Source: Prorocentrum cordatum
Taxonomy: Eukaryota > Sar > Dinophyceae > Prorocentrales > Prorocentraceae
Direction of reading: 5' to 3'
Assembly: GCA_963575745.1 (NCBI GenBank)
Contig: CAUYUJ010014564.1
Span: 138,501 to 202,500 of the forward strand
DNA length: 64,000 bases
The notes beneath the pieces are model-generated. The model did not search any database, was not told where the DNA came from, and was given only the letters and a program-made list of their open reading frames with translations. Of the stretch, positions 9,201-16,573 are shown piece by piece. Each line of letters begins with the position of its first letter. Within the stretch, counting starts at the first letter, position 1. Made by a program: the position numbers and the translations under genes.

Positions 9201-12050
9201 CACACTCCAAGGGGCATGACTCCATCGGGCACTCCGCCAGCACAGTCCCCATTTGGGACACCTGTCCGCCCTGCCGTAAACGGCGCACTCATGGAGAGGT
9301 TAGCTGCGGCTAGGGCTGATCACAGCACAGCCCTCTCCAACATGATGCCGCCCGGCACGCCAACGAGTCAGCAGGGAAACCTGCCTGGTACACCAAGCCA
9401 CCACAGGGCGGGTATACCCGACGACTATCGCTCAAGAGTGGCGGCCGCGGTACAGCAGATGCAGAACCATAATCTGCCTCACCCAGGTGGGCAGAGGTGG
9501 AGGCCAGCCTGGTCCTGGGAACCGGAGGGTCCCAACCCACGGGACCCCGCTCGGCAACGAGCCTTTATCCCGGCGTTTAACGCCCATCCGAGCATGTCTC
9601 AGGGCCAGAGGCCACCACCCACGCAGATGAATCCGCCATTATACCCTGACGGTACAAGGGTCCCGAACAAATTTGTTCGGGAATTGGCGGATCAGATGCA
9701 TAACCTCACCAATGTGCGCTGCAGTGACCACTCCATGTACCCGCACATGGCCTTCATGCCTTCTCCAACATCACCAGAGGTGGTTGTGCAACCCACTGCC
9801 CATTCAATATCGTCTGGCAGTAGGGGCGTGCCTGACTACATCAGGCAGACGCACCGCACTCAGCAGGCATGTTTCAGGAGGAGGCAGGCGGTGCAAAGTG
9901 TACGGGGCCAGTCACGTGCAGCTGCACTCGACGTGGTGCGGAATAGGGGCTCACCTTTGCGAGGGAACTCGCCTGCCGTGACTCCTACCACTTCCATGCC
10001 CAATGTCGAAGTGCAGGAAGTGCTGAATCCAGCGGGGACACCCCCATCAGCCTTCATGCCCTCCGAGACGGTATTGGAGAGGCAGCGGCGGGTATATCCC
10101 AGGGTAGCAGACGTAGAAGTCTTTACTGGGATGGAGGACACCTGTGCTGTATGCCTCGAAGAATTTCAGCCCAGGGATAGTGTGTACCGCCTGAGGTGCA
10201 ATCACCTATTCCACGAGGGATGCTGGAATTCTAACGTGGTGGGCCACGTGACAAACCAGCGTGAGGGAGATCCCCAGCAGCCACCATGTGCGATCTGTCG
10301 TGCACCTGGCATTATAACATCGTCCTTCCCATGGACTGGCTCCCTTAGTCAGACTCCCGAGCAGTCAGCGAGGGAGCTGCGGGAGCTGAGGAGCATGGTG
10401 GAGGAGATGACGGCCAGGATGCTAGCTATGCAGACAGTTTCGTCACACCAGCAGGGACACCTGCCTGAAGAGGTAAGGCCGCCTATGGCAACGGGATATT
10501 TCGATCAGCTTATCCCGATGACGGCGCCTCAGCAGGGAAACCTGCATGATACTCCTCAGATGTCTCCCCAGAGTGGAGGCGAGGCTGAGATGTCACTGGA
10601 CCCCGATCAGCTGCGCGAGTTGCGTGTGCGACATTTCCAGAATCAGATGGATAATACGCAGTCAACGTTTATGCTAGATGCCAATAATCCTGAAACTGAC
10701 AGTCCGTCGTTAGACCTATCAGAATCCTCAGCGGCGTCAGCAGCAACAGCAGCCAGGGCCATCAACATCTCAGCGACGAATGAGGAGTTCGAGGAGTGGC
10801 TGCGGTACCGGGATCACGTCACGAACGAGGGGCTACAAGACATCGCCCTTCTCTCGTACCTGACGCTGATAAGGCGCACTACCCGCGAGCAGTATATGAG
10901 CATACGTGATGAGTATGCCAACTGGCGGGGGGAGCGTGGTGATCACGCCCAGCACGTGTCGTACTTCCAGTACATTGACCTGGCACGCATGGCCGAGAGC
11001 GAGTCGCATGCCAGTGTCGTGCGGGGTAACCCGCCAGGGAGTGCGAATGTGCCGCGGGGAAACCCGCGTACCGACACAGCCGACACTTCAGAAACTGTGC
11101 ACATCAAGCAGCCGAGTAAGACGTTTTTGGATGACGGTGGAAATTCCATACTCATCGACGTCGGTTCGAAGATCAACATCATGGGCGAGAACACGAGCCG
11201 TAAGTTCGTCCAGGCTGCTGAGTCACATGGTCGTGCTTGTACGTTCGAGCCCCGCTCTCGTTTGCATATCAACGGAGTGGGAGAGGGGTCGGCCCCAGCG
11301 GATACCGTAGGCACATTTAGCATTGCCTGCGAGTACCAGGGGTCAGCCCAACACGATTCATACAAGACGAACATTGTGTCAGGCTGTGGAAAGGACCTGC
11401 CAGCCATCCTAGGTCTCGACAGTATGCAGGACAAACGCACGATCATCGTGCTTGAACGAGGCCAGGAAAAGCTGATATTCCCTGGTAAGGGGCAGGTCAA
11501 GATGGAGCTCCCGGAAGGCTCCAAAATCATGCCGACGACGAAGTTGCCGTCAGGGCATCTGTCGATCAGGTGTGATCGTTTTGGAGCTGCGGGGCAACCC
11601 GCCTCGAGCTCAAGCAGCACGTCCTTCCAGACAGTGCTGACAGGCGAGCCGACCCCAGCGCAGGAGCGCAATCAATTGCAGGGAAACCTGCCCCAGGGGT
11701 TGATGGAGACGCTCGCCAAGGCCACCATGCGAGGCGACAACATCGACGATCTCGAGACGTTCGATTGTTTTGTTGCCAGGACACTGGCCCAGCATGGTGG
11801 TAGTGTACCCATGGACGCTGTGCAGTCCCGCCGTAAAATAGTGATGGGATACACTAATCGTGAATTGCATACGGTCAGCGACGCTAGGTCCAAAGGCGTG
11901 CTGAAACAGCTGATGGATAATCCATCGATGCTGACAGCATTTGCGGAGCAATCCGCCTCTGAGGCCACGGCGCGCTGCAGTGCTGAGCTCCAGCATCTGA
12001 GGGAAGCCCAGATGTTGGCAGATATTGTAGGCACATCTTCTTCATCTTGA
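6258..12050 (+). CDS. Large polyprotein: Tpt1/KptA-like domain, RING-H2 finger, retropepsin
   Basis: 1930 codons. Residues 1-530 are Pro/Ser/Arg-rich and low in order. Residues about 537-805 match the Tpt1/KptA RNA 2'-phosphotransferase plan: a LSxxLSRKCRH helix with a following DGW motif, RASQGHS (667-673), HGT (705-707), GRSHIHF (about 735-740) and SDNGVLL. Tpt1 uses NAD+ to remove internal RNA 2'-phosphates. Residues 1296-1347 form a RING-H2 finger with all eight Cys/His ligands (CAVC, CNHLFHEGC, CAIC). A retropepsin lies near 1625-1760, with DVGS (D1634) in place of the usual DTGA/DSGA and the ILGLD strand at 1717-1721. Seventeen GNRA hairpins fall in this ORF. It ends at TGA 12048-12050, but the same frame runs on into the integrase ORF. 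Confidence 0.82.
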   Translation: MMDVTGEEEVDFDPDESESSSPSAQEPLAPSSTQQGDLPPSSDPSGIAEEPPQAPPTGAAPAASAASSDENTRRSRSHARVREEPHPQARLPREWRQAGPKEHALRRGGQLLPHNDPRRRKGEHSAFGQGNPAYRDGDGRPIRGGYQLATNIRRPEIQEARTQLRDIIAARKQYRPHAACGPCSQPFQNHRPGCPVGNNEGLSPNRGKTPPKEGHPPLDPMTPEEIAVVNSRLGILGHLDPKEEEKPTPAPRGMVAMTQEEKDALFSLPGMRGNSPGVSSQSQQPEPIIKDETKAQRVAEDEERIRTVEERTREATRKMLEDSSTIYMKGARKPPLPLTSKAKSEPPTPKPSPEPKPKASSQSPGPDVHMEVPRSATPRPPIGATPPQPFVPKQQPQDPMEERRRPLSRSKSIAKRAAAFERSGYAPAPASPVAARSRRSDEGAMSRGNWAPKIRGSASRASPRGNPPGAAAAASSSSGAAASSATEAPMRGNPPVVQLHHPGDTSFTSGTPDLIRNRLALRKLPPIRSVDESFMKECRKAGILPTSNDTLKKLSKALSRKCRHAPDKSHNPVWRLRSFDDHDGWINLVELVADFPWNTGHSRHAGHNPKYDEAKVISEQLYGRSVDQLAAIMMEVVHVREPDGEEKHCLQFKVLMRDSGEPAIFVRASQGHSWTLKAPWSLCSYIVLCDEPAGRPAPYPEVAMHGTRWHAFEGIMWYGLSCRPEHNTKKRGTGRSHIHFVPTVRRRAVNSGWDPDSDLIIFVDWRKAIQDGMKFCWSDNGVLLSEGDNGIIEPYYISHVEDLTTGRQWRNPEYLGSRRARVSVSTMTASDRWADVGNSSIKYQWSRDQEGVDPAMVYLHRDVGDHYSPTQLGNQPEIFRIFMITESEAGSAAPSRAPSQGPSAVSWQAISTSDLDQIAASLNPDQVEQLADRLYQQDPWAAGQGAMSAMATRNRQAMQGNLPTSGPARFEPMHASPTQSMHTPRGMTPSGTPPAQSPFGTPVRPAVNGALMERLAAARADHSTALSNMMPPGTPTSQQGNLPGTPSHHRAGIPDDYRSRVAAAVQQMQNHNLPHPGGQRWRPAWSWEPEGPNPRDPARQRAFIPAFNAHPSMSQGQRPPPTQMNPPLYPDGTRVPNKFVRELADQMHNLTNVRCSDHSMYPHMAFMPSPTSPEVVVQPTAHSISSGSRGVPDYIRQTHRTQQACFRRRQAVQSVRGQSRAAALDVVRNRGSPLRGNSPAVTPTTSMPNVEVQEVLNPAGTPPSAFMPSETVLERQRRVYPRVADVEVFTGMEDTCAVCLEEFQPRDSVYRLRCNHLFHEGCWNSNVVGHVTNQREGDPQQPPCAICRAPGIITSSFPWTGSLSQTPEQSARELRELRSMVEEMTARMLAMQTVSSHQQGHLPEEVRPPMATGYFDQLIPMTAPQQGNLHDTPQMSPQSGGEAEMSLDPDQLRELRVRHFQNQMDNTQSTFMLDANNPETDSPSLDLSESSAASAATAARAINISATNEEFEEWLRYRDHVTNEGLQDIALLSYLTLIRRTTREQYMSIRDEYANWRGERGDHAQHVSYFQYIDLARMAESESHASVVRGNPPGSANVPRGNPRTDTADTSETVHIKQPSKTFLDDGGNSILIDVGSKINIMGENTSRKFVQAAESHGRACTFEPRSRLHINGVGEGSAPADTVGTFSIACEYQGSAQHDSYKTNIVSGCGKDLPAILGLDSMQDKRTIIVLERGQEKLIFPGKGQVKMELPEGSKIMPTTKLPSGHLSIRCDRFGAAGQPASSSSSTSFQTVLTGEPTPAQERNQLQGNLPQGLMETLAKATMRGDNIDDLETFDCFVARTLAQHGGSVPMDAVQSRRKIVMGYTNRELHTVSDARSKGVLKQLMDNPSMLTAFAEQSASEATARCSAELQHLREAQMLADIVGTSSSS
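8334..8348 (+). repeat. GNRA hairpin read in an alternative frame within the Tpt1-like domain
   Basis: GCCGG-GAGA-CCGGC-C. It encodes Ala-Gly-Arg-Pro-Ala rather than Gly-Asn-x-Pro. It is the only copy with CG at the variable pairs and lies between the QGHS and HGT motifs. Confidence 0.8.
9549..9563 (+). repeat. GNRA hairpin read in an alternative frame
   Basis: GCTCG-GCAA-CGAGC-C, translated Ala-Arg-Gln-Arg-Ala. The same 15-nt word at 3679 is translated in a different frame as Leu-Gly-Asn-Glu-Pro. Confidence 0.85.
9661..9682. repeat. Perfect 22-bp palindrome inside the polyprotein ORF
   Basis: The half-site TCCCGAACAAA is followed immediately by its reverse complement. It is unlike the GNRA hairpins because it has no spacer, so it is a dyad as duplex DNA. 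Confidence 0.7.
11589..11603 (+). repeat. GNRA hairpin read in an alternative frame, downstream of the protease
   Basis: GCGGG-GCAA-CCCGC-C, translated Ala-Gly-Gln-Pro-Ala. Confidence 0.8.
12048..12050 (+). promoter_or_regulatory. In-frame TGA between protease and integrase ORFs
   Basis: TGA is followed by AGA TGG CAG and thirteen sense codons up to ATG 12090. The two ORFs therefore share one frame interrupted only by this UGA. ATCTTC and GAAGAT bracket the stop as a weak 6-bp stem. A GNRA hairpin begins at 12121. It is either recoded or a nonsense substitution. Confidence 0.5.
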
Positions 12051-12089
12051 AGATGGCAGGGCGACGTCGCCCCCTCGTCGTCTTGCCTG

Positions 12090-15000
12090 ATGGCTGAAAA
12101 GCCGGGGGGTAACAAGGACAGCGGGGCAACCTGCCTTAGTAAGAGGGCTTTTGTCATTGAAGATACGAGGGAGGCATGTGCCGACCTCCGCACACGAGGT
12201 TATATTTGTGACCGTATTTCCCACAACGAACTTATGACAAGCGTGGGCACAAACTATCTAGGTGCGGTGATCAGTGGAGATTACACTCTCATATGGATCA
12301 GTACTCCGGGTGACTGGTATATACGAACTCCAGGAAAGAGAGTGGCCCCACACTGGTCACGTATCCAGAACCTGTTGATAAAAGCCAAGAAACTCCGCAT
12401 GAACATCATTATATTCGGTCCCCCAGGATATGTTTGGAAGTTATCTCCAGTACGTGATGCTCTGGAAGATCTAAAGTTGTCAGTGATACGGATGCGTTTG
12501 TGTCATTTCGGTATTCGGTTCAACATGCAAGACAATACACCAAGTGGTACATATATGCAGGTAGCATCATCGATACCGATTTGCTCGAAGCTGTGGACAT
12601 GTACCTGTAAGCAGGCCATACCACAACATGTGTTGGACTGGTACGGCCATACGGTACGACATGCTGAATGGCGGGCTCAGGCACGTACTACACTCATCCG
12701 TTACTTAAACGACAAAATCCTGGGGAGTACCACCACGCACGGAAACGTGCCCGTATACTTAAATACGTATACACGTACAGACCATAATACCCGTCATTAC
12801 GTGACGACTCATAAGGGAGGACCAAAATGGTCTGAAGTCATCCGACGTGTAACAATCAATTTGGATACCAACGCGGTTATTCAAGATATCTCAGTTACCG
12901 ATCAACCAACAGGGTATGATTGGCATGCACCATTACCTGCAGGGGTTGCCAACATCAGTACTCGGTTGTACTGGCAACCCGAGGAACCGGTCTTGCTCGG
13001 AAACGAGCCTACTCAATCACCACAGAAACATAGACGCGTCATCATAGATGACTGTTCTCTCCCCCTCCCGACTCTGGCGATTGACGCATGTACCCATTCC
13101 ACCACGACAATGAGTACACAGACCGACGAACAAAACGAGCAAGCTTTACCCACTGAATCGCGTATAAAGCAGAAGGAAAGGCTCAAAGCCGAAAAGGAAG
13201 CAGGCATCAAGCCTCGCCGCATTCAAAAGCACGTCGAAGACGGAAATGACGATTGCGGCGATGACTTGTCAGGACTCGGACAGGATCTTATGGCAACCTG
13301 GAGTACTGACGTCCCTGTTGAGCTGATAAGCTCCGACGAAGACGATGACCTGTTCCTTACCCTTCCCACATCTATGCCCGACACACACGCTAACATATAC
13401 AGCATAGTTGCTACACTATGCTACGGCCATAACAATTGCGTGGATATGTTGGAGCTTTGTGGTGGTGAGGGTGGCATCACAGAACTTGCCTTCTCAAGGG
13501 GACTTTCCTCAGGCGGCAACTTGGACAAGACTACATATGTCGACCTGGGAGACCCCTCGGTGCAGCAGGTTATAGATCATTACTTTAAGATATGCTACGT
13601 ACGAGTTGCCATGCTGCAACCCAGCTGCCGCACCACAGGACCACCATCTTACTATAACTACAAAGTCAACTATAATACTTGGGAACGGCACCACAGAGAA
13701 GACTTACCACACATAATCTATTGTGGTAAAATTGCTGTTACCCAAGATGACGCTCAGAGGTGGTTTATACGCGAACAACCGACAGGAACATGGGTGGACG
13801 ATATCTCTCCATGGACGAAGCTTGCCAACCGACCACACATCACGACCGTGCGCATTGATCAATGCGCTACTGGACTTAAAGATACGACTGGTGACTATAT
13901 TAAGAAGCCGACAAATATCACCAGCAACGACAAGACAATTCTTAAACCCTTTGAGCGACTCAAGTGCAACGGTCAGCATGTGCACGCACAACCGTGCAAC
14001 ACCGAGCTTTCACTGGCACAAAAATACACTCGACGACTGCAGTCTGCCTTCGTGGAAGCCGTCTACTTGGCGAAAGCCATTGACACCACGCGCGGAAACG
14101 CGCCTATAAATACTGCACATGCTTATCCTGCCGACCTTCCTGAGCAAGCTGAACCAGGTGAAGGTATGAGACGCATCGGTGATCGTATCATCCCAAAGGT
14201 GGCTACGTGCCCGGCATGCATCGACAACGTCCGAAAGGACAGTCCTAGCCATAACAGAGACCCTACGCAGTGCAAATATCATGACTCTATCTCTGTATAC
14301 TGGCCATGTCCAGCATGTCAGAGGGATCTTACGAGAAGCAAGGGTGTTAAGAATCACCTTGATACCGAACCTGGTAAATGTCGTTTTGCTGAACCATTTA
14401 AACTACCAGACGACCACGACCCCGAAGGCAAAACCGTGCCAGCTTGGTGGAAACCCCTACCTAAACCTGGTGAGGGCCAAGCTTCAGCTTCAGGTGGCCG
14501 CCAAGGCGCACGCGCCAGGCCACCACGACCACGTTCCTTCGGTAACGTCGATCCGACATCTGGTACCAGCAGCTACGACCTGCTACGAGACGCCCCCGAG
14601 CGTGGAAACACGCCTTCTGCGTCTTCTAGCGATACGCCACAGGTAGCGGCCCGCCGCGGACGTCTACAAGGCGTACCACCACCTCCAGACGCAGTCAACA
14701 CAGGGGATCAACTACGTAGAGCTACAAGGAACCCTCTTGCCTCCACCGGCTCTGGGGCTCCACGACTACCCGACTGGACGAGATTTGACATCCAACGCAG
14801 TCTACAGAGTCTCCGTAGTCACGAACCCCATGTTGTGAAAAAGGAATTCCGAAAACTGCATCTGCGATGGTATCATGCGAAGGAGCCAAAGATGAGGCTA
14901 ATCCTCGAAAAGGTGGGGCTTGATAACGTTCGACTGAACATGATCAAGGAAATCTGCGATACCTGTCGGGAATGTAGAGCATGGGAACGTCCTGGAAACT

Positions 15001-16064
15001 CGACATTACCATCAGTAAGCCTCCCTGGCAGCTGGCTCGATGAAGGGGAAATGGACCTCATGTTTTACAAGAAACGGACCATATTTCATATTATGGATCG
15101 CTGTATTCGCCTGGCAGCAGGCCTAGAGATTTCCGACAGAGAACGCGACGCTATCATCGACGCCTACCACTATTGCTGGATTGCCTATCACGGACCCTTC
15201 AAAGTTTTATACTCAGACGGAGAAGGCGCCCTGAATAACGATGCCGCTAAAACCATGATGGCCAATAAGGGCACGGAACTTCGTATCCGTGCTCCTGGCC
15301 AACACGCGACTTCAATTGAGTCACGAAACGGCATTCTCAGAGGCGTCCTCCACATGATTGAGGAAGAATTGAATAGACACAACATCCCTGTTGTATTCAC
15401 TAGAGTATTGGCGGAAGGCATCTTCGTTACTAATGCGTTTACGTTTTATAACGGAGTATCGCCATATCAGGCACACACAGGACGTCAGCCCTCCTTCCTT
15501 CCTGATCTCGATACCCTTGACTTTCCCAAGGGACCCGAGACTTCAGGACACGAACGAGAACGTCGTGTAAGGGAAGTCAGCCTCGAAGCCATAACTCAGG
15601 CTACTGCTGTAGCCAAGACAAATCGGGCTCTTAGGGCTAAGACGACTCCTGATGGTGCTCGCCTCTACTCATCAGGGGATTTGGTCGACTACCACCGACC
15701 TACTGCCACCAAGGACGACCATGGAGGCTGGAACGGCCCATTCCCGGTGATCCGAAACGTGCCTGAAAGAGGACATATTGTTGTCAAGGCAGGATCTCGT
15801 GAGGTAATTGTGATGTATCCTGATGCTCGTCACACACTATACATCGAATGTCTCCTCACACGGGAACTTGGCATGGATAATATGGCCATGCAAACCGTCC
15901 TTGCTTATGTGGCACACCTCAGCGCAGGGAAACCTGCCAAAGTTTTCGGGTATATCCCCGACTACAAGGGAAACCTTAACCTGTCAGACGATAGCAAGTT
16001 TCACCCGCGCGTACACCTAGCACTACAATATCTCGTACGAAATTACTCAGAGTGGAACATGTAG
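12090..16064 (+). CDS. Pol part: methyltransferase-like region and integrase
   Basis: 1324 codons. An N-terminal region (about residues 20-200) is conserved in dinoflagellate copia polyproteins but has no known function. From residue 452, DMLELCGGEGG resembles the SAM-binding motif I of cytosine-5 methyltransferases; QPSC (about 509) sits where their PC loop would be; REQP and a KPT-TN segment follow. The usual catalytic Pro-Cys pair is not present in canonical form. The integrase has an H-x4-H (about 919-924), C-x2-C (956, 959) zinc motif and acidic residues D989, D1043 and E1077, followed by a C-terminal chromodomain-like or SH3-like stretch. It ends at TAG and overlaps the next frame. Hairpins lie at 12121, 12737, 12995, 14090, 14600 and 15924. 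Confidence 0.85.
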   Translation: MAEKPGGNKDSGATCLSKRAFVIEDTREACADLRTRGYICDRISHNELMTSVGTNYLGAVISGDYTLIWISTPGDWYIRTPGKRVAPHWSRIQNLLIKAKKLRMNIIIFGPPGYVWKLSPVRDALEDLKLSVIRMRLCHFGIRFNMQDNTPSGTYMQVASSIPICSKLWTCTCKQAIPQHVLDWYGHTVRHAEWRAQARTTLIRYLNDKILGSTTTHGNVPVYLNTYTRTDHNTRHYVTTHKGGPKWSEVIRRVTINLDTNAVIQDISVTDQPTGYDWHAPLPAGVANISTRLYWQPEEPVLLGNEPTQSPQKHRRVIIDDCSLPLPTLAIDACTHSTTTMSTQTDEQNEQALPTESRIKQKERLKAEKEAGIKPRRIQKHVEDGNDDCGDDLSGLGQDLMATWSTDVPVELISSDEDDDLFLTLPTSMPDTHANIYSIVATLCYGHNNCVDMLELCGGEGGITELAFSRGLSSGGNLDKTTYVDLGDPSVQQVIDHYFKICYVRVAMLQPSCRTTGPPSYYNYKVNYNTWERHHREDLPHIIYCGKIAVTQDDAQRWFIREQPTGTWVDDISPWTKLANRPHITTVRIDQCATGLKDTTGDYIKKPTNITSNDKTILKPFERLKCNGQHVHAQPCNTELSLAQKYTRRLQSAFVEAVYLAKAIDTTRGNAPINTAHAYPADLPEQAEPGEGMRRIGDRIIPKVATCPACIDNVRKDSPSHNRDPTQCKYHDSISVYWPCPACQRDLTRSKGVKNHLDTEPGKCRFAEPFKLPDDHDPEGKTVPAWWKPLPKPGEGQASASGGRQGARARPPRPRSFGNVDPTSGTSSYDLLRDAPERGNTPSASSSDTPQVAARRGRLQGVPPPPDAVNTGDQLRRATRNPLASTGSGAPRLPDWTRFDIQRSLQSLRSHEPHVVKKEFRKLHLRWYHAKEPKMRLILEKVGLDNVRLNMIKEICDTCRECRAWERPGNSTLPSVSLPGSWLDEGEMDLMFYKKRTIFHIMDRCIRLAAGLEISDRERDAIIDAYHYCWIAYHGPFKVLYSDGEGALNNDAAKTMMANKGTELRIRAPGQHATSIESRNGILRGVLHMIEEELNRHNIPVVFTRVLAEGIFVTNAFTFYNGVSPYQAHTGRQPSFLPDLDTLDFPKGPETSGHERERRVREVSLEAITQATAVAKTNRALRAKTTPDGARLYSSGDLVDYHRPTATKDDHGGWNGPFPVIRNVPERGHIVVKAGSREVIVMYPDARHTLYIECLLTRELGMDNMAMQTVLAYVAHLSAGKPAKVFGYIPDYKGNLNLSDDSKFHPRVHLALQYLVRNYSEWNM
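12121..12135 (+). repeat. GNRA hairpin with G-T wobble, third frame
   Basis: GCGGG-GCAA-CCTGC-C. It is translated Ser-Gly-Ala-Thr-Cys near the start of the integrase ORF, 71 bases after TGA 12048. Confidence 0.75.
15924..15938 (+). repeat. GNRA hairpin read in an alternative frame near the end of the integrase ORF
   Basis: GCAGG-GAAA-CCTGC-C, translated Ala-Gly-Lys-Pro-Ala. The identical 15-mer at 6142 is translated Gln-Gly-Asn-Leu-Pro. A 4-bp relative (AAGG-GAAA-CCTT) follows at 15966. Confidence 0.85.
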
Positions 16065-16573
16065 TAGCAGTTCGATTGGCTAAGAGTGTGTCAAGCCTAC
16101 CTGCAGTAAAGTACGCCACCGGGTCTACGCTGATCCACTATGACAATGACATTAGCCCGGCGTTCCACTACTACGAATGTGTGGGCACCGGCCTAAACAT
16201 CTTTCAGATTACTGGTAGCACTCACTCCAGACTTATTCAATGCTTGACTTCACGTGTCCCTTCCTTAGGATTTCACGATGACCTGGCTAAATATCAGCAT
16301 CCAAGCAACACGTCTGGAGAACACGAGTCGCCTGGAAACAGGCCTTCTCCAGACACACCAGATGCTTCATCGCCTAGCGAAGGCCGTCTGTCGACAATCT
16401 ATGAGGAAAATGAGGAACACACTATCGAAGCCATGATGCTGGAAGAGTGGTACGACGAATTACGTATGGACCTTCATCCTACGACGATTACAGATGATTA
16501 TCTCTATTGCGTCCCAACAACTATGCTGCCTAACCAATGCGTTTTTGGTTTCAGCATTTGCGGACGAAGATGA
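16052..16573 (+). CDS. Pol linker fragment between integrase and RT
   Basis: 173 codons counted from a GTG; the frame is open upstream of it. It is -1 relative to the integrase ORF, which it overlaps by 13 bases, and it overlaps the RT ORF by 80. It is acidic and low in recognised motifs, as expected for the integrase-RT linker of copia Pol. It holds the hairpin at 16330. It is more likely a piece of one Pol reading path than a separate protein. Confidence 0.55.
   Translation: MEHVVAVRLAKSVSSLPAVKYATGSTLIHYDNDISPAFHYYECVGTGLNIFQITGSTHSRLIQCLTSRVPSLGFHDDLAKYQHPSNTSGEHESPGNRPSPDTPDASSPSEGRLSTIYEENEEHTIEAMMLEEWYDELRMDLHPTTITDDYLYCVPTTMLPNQCVFGFSICGRR

Noticed and set aside
16538-16552. TTTTTGGTTTCAG as a 3' splice site that would resolve the ORF5/ORF6 frame
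   Set aside because: No matching donor at a sensible distance, and coding similarity continues across it.
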